This document shows, piece after piece, positions 29,620-41,400 of a stretch of 64,000 nt of DNA. The position numbers and the translations under genes were made by a program. Position 1 is the stretch's first letter. Every line of letters begins with the position of its first letter. The DNA is taken from assembly GCA_030704615.1 (NCBI GenBank), contig CM060731.1:55856756-55920755 (forward strand), written 5' to 3'. The DNA comes from Takakia lepidozioides (lineage: Eukaryota; Streptophyta; Takakiopsida; Takakiales; Takakiaceae). The notes under the pieces were generated by a model. That model searched no databases. It worked only from the letters and a program-made list of their open reading frames with translations, and was not told the origin of the DNA.

Positions 29620-30172
29620 AATAAATAAAGTCCCATTGTAAATACTACATTGCATATGCTCAACCCTGGCACCTGTCATCGCAACATAAATGGTTTGTGT
29701 ACTGGCTCACTGTTTATATTTGTAATGTTCCAAGGTTTCGGATAGGTTTATGAGAAAACGATGTATTAGTTCCGTAGGAGTTAGACAACAAACGTCTCAT
29801 CTCATTCAACTGTGCAACACTACCATGAGAGGCAAGGATTGGAAAGTAATAGATGCACATGCGACCTCCGAACGTTTGATACTAGGTCTCTACTTAAACG
29901 TGCGGAGGTCGCATGTACACCTATTACTTTTTTATCCATGCCACTCACGGTAGTGTCGCACAGTTGAATGAGATATGGAACGTTTGTTGTCTTACTCCTA
30001 TGGAGCCAATATATCATTTTCTCAGTACCCTGTCAGAAACATTGAAACATTCACAGTTACAAACAGTGCCACAATACACGGCCGATTTTGTTGAAATGAC
30101 ATTTGTGAGGTTCGAGCATATGCAATTTATTATTTACAACGGAAATTTATTTACTCGGGGGACCGGTACTGC
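29620..30172. repeat. Large inverted repeat (foldback), arms about 270 bp
   Basis: Left arm about 29620-29885 and right arm about 29900-30172 are reverse complements with scattered mismatches, e.g. ATTGCATATGCTCAACCC against the complement of GGTTCGAGCATATGCAAT, and GACCTCCGAACGTTT against AAACGTGCGGAGGTC. The loop is only about 15-25 bases. No terminal duplication is obvious. Its transcript would form a long double-stranded hairpin. Confidence 0.8.
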
Positions 30173-30175
30173 TGT

Positions 30176-30923
30176 TGGAGCGCAACTGATGGTGCGAGTT
30201 CTCTATTGATTGGAACTGTCACAACCAATGTCAACAATCACATTTACGGTAAGGTGTTTTGTCGCGCACCTCACTTCGGTAAGCTCCCCTTCAAGTCATA
30301 GTTATTTGCTTTGATGCGCGCGCCTAACTCCCAACCTGGCCGCCGGGCCAACTCGGAGCTTCGGCTGCTCACTGGGACATAACGGTCATTTTTTTTTCCC
30401 CCAACAGACCCTTCACCAATTTGGGCCTAGTGGAAATTCCCTTTGGTAGATGGCAGTCCGGAATAGCTCTCCACTCCTTGGTCGCTTTCCGGCTTGTTCG
30501 CTTACTCACTAGTTTTTGGTCACCAACGGGCTTGCACCGTTCTTGGGGTTACTACTCCCTATATATACTTCTGTGACTGTCCACGGGGATTCCACAAACA
30601 ACACCATCCTTTTATGACAAACCACCACAAAGACCCTCGATTCCCAGTGATGAGTCGCGGTGAGTCTTGGCCCACCCACCACGGCCCCATTGGACCGTGA
30701 TGAGTCCCAAGACTCCCCACGACTCCCACCACAAGGTCTCCGCCCCATGGTGAGTCCTATGCCACCCCCACTAAGTCCCGCTAAGCTACCACCACCCCTC
30801 GTGGAACCACCCCCACCGCAACCCGGTGTGCGGGGCTCCACCTAGTGAGTCGCTTCATGGTTAAAAATTAAAAACAAAACGCCACACGGCGGGTCCGTGG
30901 ATTTCTAAGAGAAAAAAAAACAC
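30176..30923. other. Unassigned region
   Basis: No gene supported. Contains a Pro-rich/Gly-rich open frame on both strands at 30509-30845 due to repeated CACCAC/GTGAGTC segments; judged non-coding. Confidence 0.4.
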
Positions 30924-31575
30924 GCGACCGCCGCATGGCGGTTGGTGCTTTTTAAAAATATATATGAAATAAGCGACTGCCTACTGGCGGTCGCTTAATT
31001 CAAGATTCAAAATATAAATAAGCGACCGCCGCTAAATGGCGGTCGCTTCATTTTAAGAAAATATATTAAGTAAGCGACCGCCAAACGGCGATCGCATAAT
31101 TTAAGAATCAAAATCAAATCGAGTGACCGCCTCCAAATGGCGGTCGATGTATTCTTTATTAACAAAAATAACGACGGCCGCCAAATGGCGGTCGCTGCAT
31201 TTTTCAAAAATTAACTAAAGAAGCGACCGCCAAACGGCGGTCGCTTTATTTAAGAATAAAAATAAAAATAAGCGACCGCTGCTAAATGGTGGTCGCTAAA
31301 TTATATATATATATATATAGCGACCGCCACATGGCGGTCGCTGTATTTTTACAGAATATATCAAATATATAATAATAATAATATAATAAAATGCAAGCGA
31401 CCGCCAATCTGGACGGTCACTTCATTTAAAACATAATAAACTTCAACCGGCCGCCAATGTAGGCGGTCGCTTATTTTAAAATGTAATAAAATACAAACAA
31501 CCGCCAATATGGGCGGTGGGCGGTCGCTTACCGCCAATATAGGCGGACATTTTTTAATATACCGCCAATATATTT
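30924..31575. repeat. Array of GC-rich hairpins GCGACCGCC/GGCGGTCGC
   Basis: About 13 units, at roughly 30924, 30973, 31021, 31073, 31121, 31172, 31222, 31271, 31320, 31396, 31446, 31497 and 31530. Each is an inverted repeat GCGACCGCC-N(3-7)-GGCGGTCGC, separated by 25-50 bases of very AT-rich sequence (AAGAATAAAAATAAA-like, one (AT)n). Spacing in the first nine units is close to 50 bp. Late units degrade. Short ORFs inside are artefacts. Confidence 0.92.
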
Positions 31576-32469
31576 TTTTAATATAAAAATCAATAAAAAT
31601 TAATAATTGGCCACGTCTGTTTTACACCGTGGCTGCCATGTTATTGCAAAGGGTAGAAGTAAATCGTAAAAGTCAAATGTAAAAAAAATTACATGGGTAA
31701 ACGTCCGGATTCAACGTGACTTGACGCACGTCGGACGTACGGCCGACGTGTCAGCGCCACGTCACGTCAGGAATGATAACTAAGATGTTACGCTATCCTT
31801 TTCACTCTGAAACAGAATCCATTTGTCATGCAGGGTTGGAGTAGCCCTGCTTGAGTTACCATCACACACTCTCTTATGATGTGGGCGACAACCTGAGATT
31901 ACCATGATTAATTATTTTCAAGATCTTCTTGAACACTTAATCAGCTGACATGATTGTTGTTAGCTGTGTCAAGTCGTAATCTCGAGCCTAGAATGGAACC
32001 TCAAGGCTGGCTTGGTAGAGCAGGGACTACTCTCCCCTTTGGGTGCTTATTACCTATATTCTTACCTCTGGGCTTGCAATTTTGTGCAACAAGCCTGAAG
32101 AAGGCTTATGTAAGGCTGACAGCTAATTATGATGCGTTGGATATGGCAAACAAGATATGTATAATCTAGAATGGTTCTTCTTGTTTGGAACTGGGTTGGT
32201 TTGAGAGGTGTTTTGTAAGTTTTGCAGTTTGCAAAGTGCTTTTCAGTTTCATCCATAAACGTGTGTTAAAATGTATGGCTTTAGTGAACGGTTATATTTT
32301 GATAGCTTTGATAGTTATGTGCTAATGACTGCTAATGAAGGCACCTTCTTCAATTTCACCGTGTTTTCCCTCTTATCAGAATCACCCCTAATTATTCATG
32401 TCTGAATTCTGCAAGTTAGCTGGTTGAGTGAAGCTTTGATAGTTTGGAGTGACTTTGTCATGATACTGC
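31576..32469. other. Unassigned region before OSB-like fragment
   Basis: No gene is supported. It could contain introns or upstream exons belonging with the fragment at 32470, but no exon can be identified. Confidence 0.35.
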
Positions 32470-32835
32470 CAATGTGACAACGGGAAAGTATCCAGAAACA
32501 GATAACAGAGACGAGGAGAAGCTGTGGGATGAATACTTTTCTGACCCCAGTCAATGGTGGGACAATCGAGGCAAGAAGGTGAATGCTTGTTGGATTATAG
32601 AGAGTAGCAGATGCAATTGAGCATGGGAACTAGTGTGATAAGTTGACTTTGGTGTTTGCTAGAACAAATCTAGGTTGTCATCGTCAGCTGCCAACAACAA
32701 GACAATGATGTATGCATGATTTGTGTAGAGGCATTGATAGTTGAAGGAGCAGGGATAGAGTGTGGGTGCAGATTCACCCAAGAGGGTCGAATTTCAAGCT
32801 CCAAATTGACTATATAGCTACAAGAAACCTGCAAT
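32470..32835 (+). pseudogene. OSB-like (organellar ssDNA-binding) gene fragment with intron
   Basis: The exon ending at about 32578 reads EEKLWDEYFSDPSQWWDNRG, matching the start of the plant-specific PDF motif of OSB proteins, which bind single-stranded DNA in mitochondria and plastids. A GT donor (GTGAATG) follows. After about 200 bases, GGGTGCAG is followed by IHPRGSNFK, the diverged remainder of the motif, which soon ends in a stop. An independent copy at 50989-51370 keeps HPRGPDLKHK. The rest of the gene is absent. Confidence 0.6.
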
Positions 32836-32839
32836 TTGG

Positions 32840-33640
32840 TTAAGAATGTATAACCTTTTCTGTTGCATCCACACAGGATGTGGCTAGACGATGCAGCTTC
32901 TCCAATGTCATCATGGGCTTCAGAGTGTGGGAGTAGTGCTTCCCCACCTCCACCAAAAAGTCGGCACCAAGGGCGGGATCAGCTATGGCCACGTACTTTA
33001 CCATCCGCGACTTGTACTTGATGCGGGCCTTCGCCTCCGCAGCTTTGAGATACGATTCCAGTGCCGGGAGGGTTAGTTTTTTCTCCTCTGACTCCATGTA
33101 GAACCTCCGTGCATGTGCCAAATCCTGCTAAATTTTCGTCTGTCAAGAATGCGCACATAAGATTAGAAATCCTGGTCAACACTTTTTCTTCTATTGGTGG
33201 AGGAGAGACAGATAAGCTCAACAAAATAGTTAGGAGCTTTACCCGAAATATGTAGTCCACCATGGCGTCCATGCTCAGCCTATACCAGGTTCTGTCTGCC
33301 TTTGCCTCCGACTTGCGCAGGAGGTCGGCACTGAGCAAATTGGCAAACTCTTGCACCCCCTGCTTCCCGACATCCTTCACTCGGAAGAGCATGTGGGACA
33401 AGTTGGTGGCAATGAAGGCATTCTCAGTCACCCTGCAATGCCACATTTCCATTAAACAATACTGAAATGAGAGTTTGCAACAAATATGACGATTGGCAAT
33501 GAAATGAGTGTTTCAAATTCAAAGTTCCAGAGCAAGAGACATTGTAACTTACGAGTTGATGTTTGCCATTGCAGCTTTGAGAAGACTGCGATCTTTGGGC
33601 CCCGCAACCTTCAACACAACACACTCCACGATGGTCAAGT
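32840..33640 (-). pseudogene. Three-exon remnant of an unrecognised gene
   Basis: Three minus-strand exons can be joined in frame: 33554-about 33640 (KVAGPKDRSLLKAAMANINS), 33243-33432 (VTENAFIATNLSHMLFRVKD ... AMVDYIF) and about 32840-33124 (DLAHARRFYMESEEKKLTLP ... HRLATSC). Introns of 118-121 bases have GTAAG/GTAAA donors and GCAG/AGCAG acceptors. The joined protein is about 190 residues, mostly alpha-helical, with no motif I recognise. Start and end are not visible; upstream of 33640 no further exon is evident. It may be a captured fragment or a decayed host gene. Confidence 0.5.
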
Positions 33641-34494
33641 GGCAGCAGTAATGAGCCTCACCGCGCGCGCAAACGCGGGGAGAACAAGATGAACGTCAAT
33701 CCGGGGCCTGGAGTCCGGCGACGAGATGGGTTGGGCTCGAGAACCGCCCACCTGTGAGATGTGTTGCTAAGCTTGGCGGAGGATCAGCGGTCGATGGAGG
33801 GAACCCCTCCCGCTATCCTAAACTACCAGCAAACGTAGGTTTCAACTCCTACGCTAACGGGGCAAAATTCGTTTGTTGTCTCCTATGGGATCTACTCCTA
33901 GCTAATTACCTTCCAAGACTTCTTTATTACGGTTAACATGGCTTCACCCCAGAGCTTATCGGTGTCCTAGGAAGATTTCCTTCACCTGGAATGACTGCCA
34001 CCGGAAGCGTTAAAGGCAAGCCGCTTAGGTCTGGGTTGCTTCACCACCCCCGGATCGCACGTGTGTGCAAAGGGGTCGCCTACGCTCCCGCTATCCGAAG
34101 GGGAGAGCACACCCTAGCCTAGCCAAACGCTCTCTACCTGGACAATATCCCACTTTCGCTATTTGCTAGAGCACTTGGCTATTTTCTAGCAATAGATGTT
34201 AACAAGAAAAATGGGAAAAAATACTATCCTAGGGAGGCTCTGATAGTTAGGAAAGAGAGATAAAAATCCTAGATTCATTTACCTCTATTCCTATTTTTTG
34301 GTAATTTTCTAAGCAGAAAATCCACTTCAAAATTAATTACTGAGGCTGGAAATTCACTAATTCTAGAAAAATAGGCATAAGGTAGGAATTCATCTAAGCT
34401 TTCCAATGACCCATGGCTTGGCCTCTAGATAATTCTCTAACCCCCTTTTCATTGCCCAACAACCATTATCAAAATGTGGAGATGAACTTCCCTT
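33641..34494. other. Unassigned region
   Basis: No gene or repeat supported. Moderately GC-rich at first (33660-34140), then AT-rich. Confidence 0.35.
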
Positions 34495-34496
34495 AA

Positions 34497-34650
34497 CCCT
34501 AGGTACTCAGCCTTGGTGCAGGTGTATCCCTGAGTCTTAAAGAAACTTGTTTCTTGGAACAAATCCCCTATCTGCAATCTTGCCCTGCGCTCATCCACAT
34601 TCACATGGCCCGATGGCAATTCAAACAGTTGTTGTAAGTACCGAGGTGGA
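34497..34650 (-). pseudogene. Diverged fragment of the 514-aa ORF family
   Basis: The plus-strand sequence from CCTAGGTACTCAGCC to GTTGTTGTAAGTACCG aligns with 14185-14330 of element B. On the minus strand it encodes a version of PAGHVYVEEHRERLQIGDLF ... FFKTQGYACTK (here PSGHVNVDE ... LQIGDLFQETSFFKTQGY). The surrounding sequence does not match element B, so it is a remnant of a different, older copy. Confidence 0.75.
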
Positions 34651-34839
34651 GATCATGGCCCAATGAGTCCAAACAACCCCCTAAGCCCTTAATCCATAGC
34701 CCCTAGCCTCTAGGTCCTAGGTTCAAACCCCTCCTAGGGCTAAAATGACTCATCAAACAGCGGATGAAAAAGTGCATTTATCATCCTACTTGCATCCATC
34801 CTACATCCATGAGGTTTACTATTTCATGAGCAGAAACCA

Positions 34840-34895
34840 TGAGCCATGAGCCATGAGCCGCATGAGCCGCATGAGCGGTGAGCCGAAGTCTAAGA
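34840..34895. repeat. Short CATGAGC repeat
   Basis: Six or more imperfect 7-9-base units (CCATGAG, GCATGAGCC) in a row. Confidence 0.7.
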
Positions 34896-34924
34896 CACGC
34901 GGATTTCATGAGCGGACTCCTCCA

Positions 34925-35400
34925 AATTTGGAAATGCGGCAGATTAAACAAGTATTAAAATAATAGTTTTATATTTGACCTTGCCGTTTTTGGAAGTTAC
35001 AGATCTTGTAATGCGGCGAAGATATGTCGTCAGTAACAACTCCGCTCATGGTTTTTTAGATCCGCTCATGGAAATGAGTGACCGTGTAACGAGAAATCCA
35101 GTATACCACGGCAAAAGGACGTCGCATACTGGCCTGTATAGAGTATTCCGCGGTTTTACATGCCTTAACATTGGAATGAAGCTGACCCTTTTGCCGCGAC
35201 TGAACCAATAGAGTCTGCACAATTCTGTCATCTTCCAGTATTCGGCGGGAAAGTTTTGCAAGTGAACTAGGAAATGCGGTGTCGCATTAGGGTTCGCACG
35301 TGCGAAATTTCTGGGCGGTTTGGTGTTGGTGAATGCCGCATCTACCAGTACCTACGACGTTACTTGGAAATGCGGCGCCGCATTTCCTTGCCGGGGGTCG
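34925..35400. repeat. Dispersed GGAAATGCGG palindromes on the 3' side of MULE-1
   Basis: GGAAATGCGG motifs at about 34937, 35272 and 35368; the last is a full palindrome (GGAAATGCGGC with GCCGCATTTCC overlapping). Others are partial, such as GAATGCCGCAT near 35332. The same motif forms the large array at 39.6-41.4 kb on the opposite side of the transposase gene. Confidence 0.65.
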
Positions 35401-35640
35401 AATGAGGAAAGCAAAGTTTGGGAGAGCAGAAAAACAGGAACCCTCCAACACACAAAAATACATGCATGTGGAAACACGAGTGAATGACATAGTATTATCG
35501 ACGTTCGAGCAAAACAGGTTACTGGTAGGCAAGACATAAGTCGGACCTTTCTGTGGCCAGAGTCAGAGCTACTTGCAGCAGTACAGTTCTACTATCCGAA
35601 AAGGATGGGCGTACCATTGTGTTGGGACCGCAAGCCAAGG

Positions 35641-38600
35641 TCACTGGTCCCCTGGATCCATATTCAGAAGAGTGTGCACCTCTTGGGGGCTCAACCCTGG
35701 TGCATGTATGAAGTGATGAGTTGTGGAATTACACCGGAGTCTCTTTAGGTACACGTAGTACAGATGCTTGCAAGGGCAGTATGATGCCCCTTGTTCCCAT
35801 GATCTGAAAGTCGGTGCAATTGCAGGTGGGTAATTCTGAAATGGTGATGGTGTACACCTCATTGCAAACAGTTGAGCCTGCCGTGGCCATCTGATACACA
35901 CGCCCGAAGCCTGGTGGGGGCACTTCTGTCGAGCTCTGGATTGTACAGTTCATCCGAAGTGCATTCCCCATCCTTGTCTCGTTCACTTTTGAGGGAGGTC
36001 GCCGCCTCTTCGGTTTCCCCAACGGTGTGTAGGATGCTTAGAGCTGTCGGGTCCCATTGTTCTTGCTCTCACAGGGGTCGGTGGTGGAGGTTGTGGAAGC
36101 GGAAATGGTTGTCTGGGGACGTCAGTGCGCTGCACCATCCAAAATCCTGCGGCGGTAAGGGCGTCGGCCTCAACCTGACTCAGATCGCAGCCTGGTTCCA
36201 CCGGCCACACCGGGGGAGCCTCTGGCATTGTTTGTATGCCGTACTTGGGCTTTCCATACACGTAAGTCATAATGTCGTGCCTGCAGAACCAGAACTGGGT
36301 GGTTGTCGCCTCCGCAAACTTTGCATGGACAAATCTTCCTGTAAAAGTAGGAGCAGGAACAGCACCATCTGGATTCCTCCTTATCATCTCTAAACAACGT
36401 TGTCGTGTATCCACTCGAATTGCGGAACACCTGCCTCGAAACGACGGCTTTGTGCGAGCAATTCTCTACTGTGACGCAGACACAGTCGTCTCCACAATGG
36501 CTTGGCCATACTGCATAATAGGGGGCAGAATCTGGGGCAAGCGAGCGATGAGAATTTCTTGCACGGAATCCCCGCTTGAAGGCGATGGCGATCTGGAATT
36601 TCTTGGGCTTCCACTGCTGGAAGACACATTGTGCGGCAACATGACGGGCCCTCGAGGTGCTGTCCGAATGTTCCTGTCCGATCTCCAGGAATCCTCTTCG
36701 CACCCGGGTTCCTCTTCAATCCTCCGCCTCACAGGGCGAGTACGGACGTCCCCCTCTAGGTGCTCACCTCTGCGGTGCAGAGGCGTCCCTTTGATCTTTT
36801 CTCGTAATGCTGTCGCCCATTTCAGTGGATTCTTCGACCTCGAAGCTGTTCGCACCAACAATTCCTCCCTGTCCGGCCCAAAGCCCCATTGTTTCCCGCT
36901 CAGGAACTTGTAGTACGTGGCTTGCTGCATGATTGCTCTGTCGATGTCCTCCGTTGTGGCCGTCACTACGTCCACCAGATGTGCGGCAGAAGACGCTCGC
37001 CAGGAGGAGTGCACTGATTCTGCCATATTCGTGTTCGGCATGTCCGTGTCGGAATCCAAGCACCGCTCCTACAAGGACACAGACAATGGTGAGGAACCAA
37101 TGGAAAGGTCCGTAATAGAAAGACAATTGCACGAAAATGACAGCATCATACCTCCCGCATGTACTGTCCGAACTGTCGATACCGGAAATGCCACCACCCC
37201 AACCAGCTGTGCAAGGCTCCCAGATCGGTTGTCTCCACTGCACCTGACGTGTTCCACCAAGCCTCGATGATAGCAAACTTAACCTCCGCGTCATCAAATG
37301 TGGGTGCATCCTTCCACGCCGTACAAAGGACACGGTGTTCAGCCTGGAATGAGCTAGCAACAAATTTGGTAGTGTAGTGGGATAGACTCTGCATCCAATG
37401 GAATCCACAAGATCTCTCTTTCCCCTCCATTGGAACATTGGGGTCCTCACCATACACATGCCGCACCGCTGCCCAGTTGGCCTGAGCGTTGTCTGCCATG
37501 AATCCCCTGAAATTGGGCTCTGGCAATCCCGCCCTTGCCATCTGCTCATTTATGCCCTCCCACAAATGCATCTCCGACTGTGTGTCCTCCCCTTTCATCT
37601 CGCAGATTGCAATCGTCATGAGCCTCTTGGAGTGATAGTCATAAACATGCGCACCCATAGTCACCCGCTGATGGTTTGTAATTCGATTGATGTGATCAAA
37701 CATCACCCAAGCATTCGACAAGTTTCCAGTTGTCATGTGAGTGACCAAGTCGACTCCACTCCCAGGCCCACACGTCGACATTTTAAAAATGTAACAACGA
37801 TCGGATTCGCTGCCTTGCCCTGGAAACCTGCTACCTTGGATGTAGTCATATCAAGTCATTCGTTTCACCTCCAAGATTGAGTGCATGTCCGACCCCCGGC
37901 CGAACTCCTGCTTGCAAGATACGATGTGATTCCGCACATTCGGACTACAAACGTACGAGACGGACTCCAACAGGTCAAGAATCTCCTCTTCGTTCAAGGG
38001 CACTTGGTCTGAACCATCTTCAGACATGATTTTGCCAAGAGCAATCTCGTGGGCTGCCTTCAGCTGAATCTGCTTTGGTCTGGCTCCGGGGCTCAATTTC
38101 ACCTCCTCTTTTATGATGTCGTGTGCTTCCTGCACAGCCTCATGCATGTTGCCTCTCGCCATGGGGTGGCAGTGCACCCCAACGTGTATGCAAGCTCTAG
38201 TCAAGTCCGGGAGCAAATGGATAACGTAATATTGCTTGGCTCTGCACATGGACATGCACGTCGGTGGTTCTTTGCAATGTGCGCACTTGAAAGTACCCGC
38301 AGGAGCTTGGCTGGAGACAATGAATGGATGATGCGTTGTGCCAGTCCAATCCATCTTGTTTCTCCGCCCTCCTTTGGAAAGAAAGTGGAAGCAGGTGGGA
38401 TTGAGGCACCTCAGCTTCCCCGCACAGAGGACGTATCGTACACGAACACCATCAGCAATTTTCGTGCTACTAGTCTTCGTCACACACCAGGGGTGTCCGT
38501 CATGCTTTCGATCCATGTTTGTTAACATCCCTGAGGCTTTGTTTGACGAAGTAACAGGTGGAAACTCGAAGATAACATTGCCATCGACTTCGGGAGGCAG

Positions 38601-39449
38601 ATACGTTACCTTCTTGACCGGAAATTTGGCATAATCGAGAGCAGCCAGCTCGGAGCGAGAACCATCGAGGTGATGTTGCCGTGGGAGCTACACAATGGAC
38701 CGGGTTGGAGTTATGCTCGAGGGTACATGCGTAGCACCTGCAGAGACGTCCATCTCGGATTTGAACGATCGTGTGGAGGACATGGGGACCTCAATGCACT
38801 CATCTTCATCGTCAGAAATGTCGAATACGTCCACACGAGAAGCTATGGAGGGTCTTGACGGTCCAGGTCGGGAATGATTATCGTTGCATACCTCTCTGTT
38901 GGCAGTGGCCGCCTATTGGTTTCCGGACTCCTTTGTGGATGGTGTGGGCAGCGACTGATTCGGAAAGGGAATGGGCATTCCCACAGCTCGGTACAGGATG
39001 GTGTCTGATGGGGGTACGTGCCATTCGATTCCGCAACCTCCGTCGTTACCTAGCACGACAATGGTCTCGTCAACCTGTCCAGGAACATCCTTCCTTTCTT
39101 CTTTCAAATAAACTGTGCCCGGTTTGAGCTTGAATTTGGAACAAAGGTAAGTTTCAGTCACTCTGCAAAGTCCTCCCTCGTTTGGGATCCAGGCTCTCCC
39201 AAGTTGCGGAGGACAGCAAACTATAGCGTAGGAATTCGGAGCCATCGAACACCGCACGAAGTTGGCAAGTGCGAGGTTCAGTATAGCGACAGACGAAGGC
39301 TCACAGGCACCATGCGGAGTCCATCGACGATTGGAAGTCGCACATTGAAGTGGAAAGTATAGTTTCAAGCTACATGCATGAAGGTGGGAGGTGTGATTCC
39401 ATAGCCAATAAGTTAGACAATGATGGCCGAATCGGCGACGAAATAACAT
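35641..39449 (-). pseudogene. MULE-1: Mutator-like transposase gene with SWIM zinc finger, decayed
   Basis: Read on the minus strand the pieces run 39449-38913, 38880-38540, 38528-37851, 37781-37146, 37059-36466, 36414-35983 and 36022-35641. Domains in order: N-terminal region with a zinc-ribbon-like CVTKT...C...C (38.4-38.2 kb); a CIHVGVHCHPMARGNMHEAV segment; a MULE DDE core with FMADNAQANWAAVRHVYG and the C-x-H-W segment ERSCGFHWMQSL; TNMAESVHSSWRA holding the likely catalytic Glu; then a SWIM finger (TCNCTDF ... CPCKHLYYVYLK). Damage includes a TGA in KRMT-stop-YDYIQGS at about 37845 and a frameshift inside the SWIM motif near 35800. Introns may separate some pieces. A related copy is at 61.9-64 kb. 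Confidence 0.8.
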
Positions 39450-39619
39450 CTCCTGACAGTTCCTCCTCAGGGTGGATCCAGCAGTATTCTCGGTGCAGAC
39501 AGGAGCGTTTGCACTTACAAGTGCCAGGACTGTTAGTTAAAACGGTCAGACAACCAAGTTGTGCTCATAAAGACTGGCCGCAATTCTGTTGTTTCGGAAC
39601 AATGCAACCCATTCAGGTT

Positions 39620-41400
39620 CAGCATGCGGAAATGAGGTTTCAGATTTCCGTCCGGAGTGATTCTTTCGATTGCTGCTGGACGGAAATACGGCGTCGCATT
39701 TCCGTATTGCATCTTAGTCATGCACCAGAGCGATGGAAATGCGGCACCGAGTTTCCGTCCGGGGGAAACCTTTGCACTCTCCAGAACAGAAATGCGGTAA
39801 CACATTTCCATCCAGCAAGCACGGTATGTCAAGGTGGAACGGAAATGCGGTACATCATTTCCGTTCTGATTGAGAATCATGAACAACGGGAACAGAAATG
39901 CGGCACCGCATTTCCGTCCGAGTCGCACTTTCCGACATTCCAGAACGGAAATGCGGCGCTGCATTTCCGTTTTGTATCTCATGCATAGAGCCGAGTGCAA
40001 TTCCGACCGCTTGAGACAGCGCAATTCCTCCCGCTTGAGACATTCATACTATGCAGAACGGAAATGCGGTACCGCATTTCCGTTCTGACTGAAAATCGTG
40101 AACCATCGGAACTGAAATGCGGCAGGGCATTTCCATCCGAGTCGCACCTCCCTCACAAGCCAAAACGGAAATGCGGCACCGCATTTCCATCCAGCAAGCA
40201 CGATATGTGAAGGTGGAACGGAAATGCAGTACCGCATTTCCGTTCTGATTGAGAATTATGAACAACGGGAACAGAAATGCGGCACCGCATTTCCGTCCAA
40301 GTCGCACTTTCCGACATTCCCGAACGGAAATGCGGCACCGCATTTCCGTTTTGTATCTGATGCATGGAGCCGAGTGCAATTCCGACCGCTTGAGACATTC
40401 ATACTATCCAGAACGGAAATGCGGTACCGCATTTCCGTTCTGACTGAAAATCGTGAACCATCGGAACTAAAATGCGGCGGCGCATTTCCATCCGAGTCGC
40501 ACCTCCCTCACAAGCTAGAACGGAAATGCGGCACCGCATTTCCGCCCGGGTGAGACCTTCATACTCTCCAGAACGGAAATGCGGCACCGCATTTCTGTCT
40601 TATGAAAAATCGTGAAACATCGGAACTGAAATGCGGTACAACATTTCCGTCGGAGTCGCACCTTCCGACATTCCAAAACGGAAATGCGGCGCTGCATTTC
40701 CGTTTTGTATGTGAGGCATAGAGCTTTGGAACAAAAGTGCGGCACCGCATTTCCGCCAGGGTCAGACCTTAATACTCTACAGAACGGAAATGCGATACCG
40801 CATTTCCGTTCTGACTGAAAATCGTCAACAGCGGGAACAGAAATGCGTCGCAACTTCCGACATTCTAGAACGGAAATGCGGCGCCGCATTTCCGTTTTGT
40901 ATATGAGGCCTGGAGCTGTGGGACGGAAATGCGGTGCCGTATTTCCATCCATGTGAGACCTTCAAACTTTCCAGACCGGAAATGCGGCACCGCATTTCCG
41001 TTCAGGTGAGACCTCTATACTTTCCCGAACGGAACTGTGGCACGACATTTCCGTTCATCAACTAAGGTATGTGAAGGGGGAATGGAAATGCGGTACCGCA
41101 TTTCCGTTCAGATTGAAAATCATGAACCACGGGAACTGAAATGCTGTGCCGCATTTCCGTCCGGATCGCACGTTTCGACATTCCTGAACGGAAATGCGGT
41201 GCCGCATTTCCCTTTCGTATCTCATACATGGAGTTGTGGGGCAGAAATGCGACACCGTTTTTCCGTTCAACAACTAAGGTGTGTGAAGGTGGAACGGAAA
41301 TGCGGTGCCGAATTTTCTTCCAACAAGCATGGATGTGTAGCTTCGTGATGGTACTTAACGGAAATGCGGCGCCGCATTCGCATTTTCACTCCAACTACAA
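39620..41400. repeat. Palindromic repeat array, GGAAATGCGG/CCGCATTTCC, period about 53 bp
   Basis: About 30 copies of a 20-22-bp palindrome (GGAAATGCGG, 0-2 bases, CCGCATTTCC, flanked by AAC and GTT) from 39628 to 41370. Most are 52-54 bases apart (39681, 39735, 39786, 39839, 39892, 39945, then 40059, 40112, 40165, 40218, 40271, 40324). The spacers fall into a few classes that recur in order, for example TTGAGAATCATGAAC, CGAGTCGCACTTTCCGAC, TTTGTATCTCATGCATAG and CAGCAAGCACGATATG, so there is a higher-order repeat. Nine or more long ORFs here, in all frames, are repeat artefacts. Confidence 0.93.

Noticed and set aside
39620-41400. CRISPR-like array (palindromic repeat plus spacer of near-constant length)
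   Set aside because: The spacers recur in a few classes and are not unique, repeats are variable, the context is eukaryotic and no cas genes exist. It is a higher-order tandem repeat.
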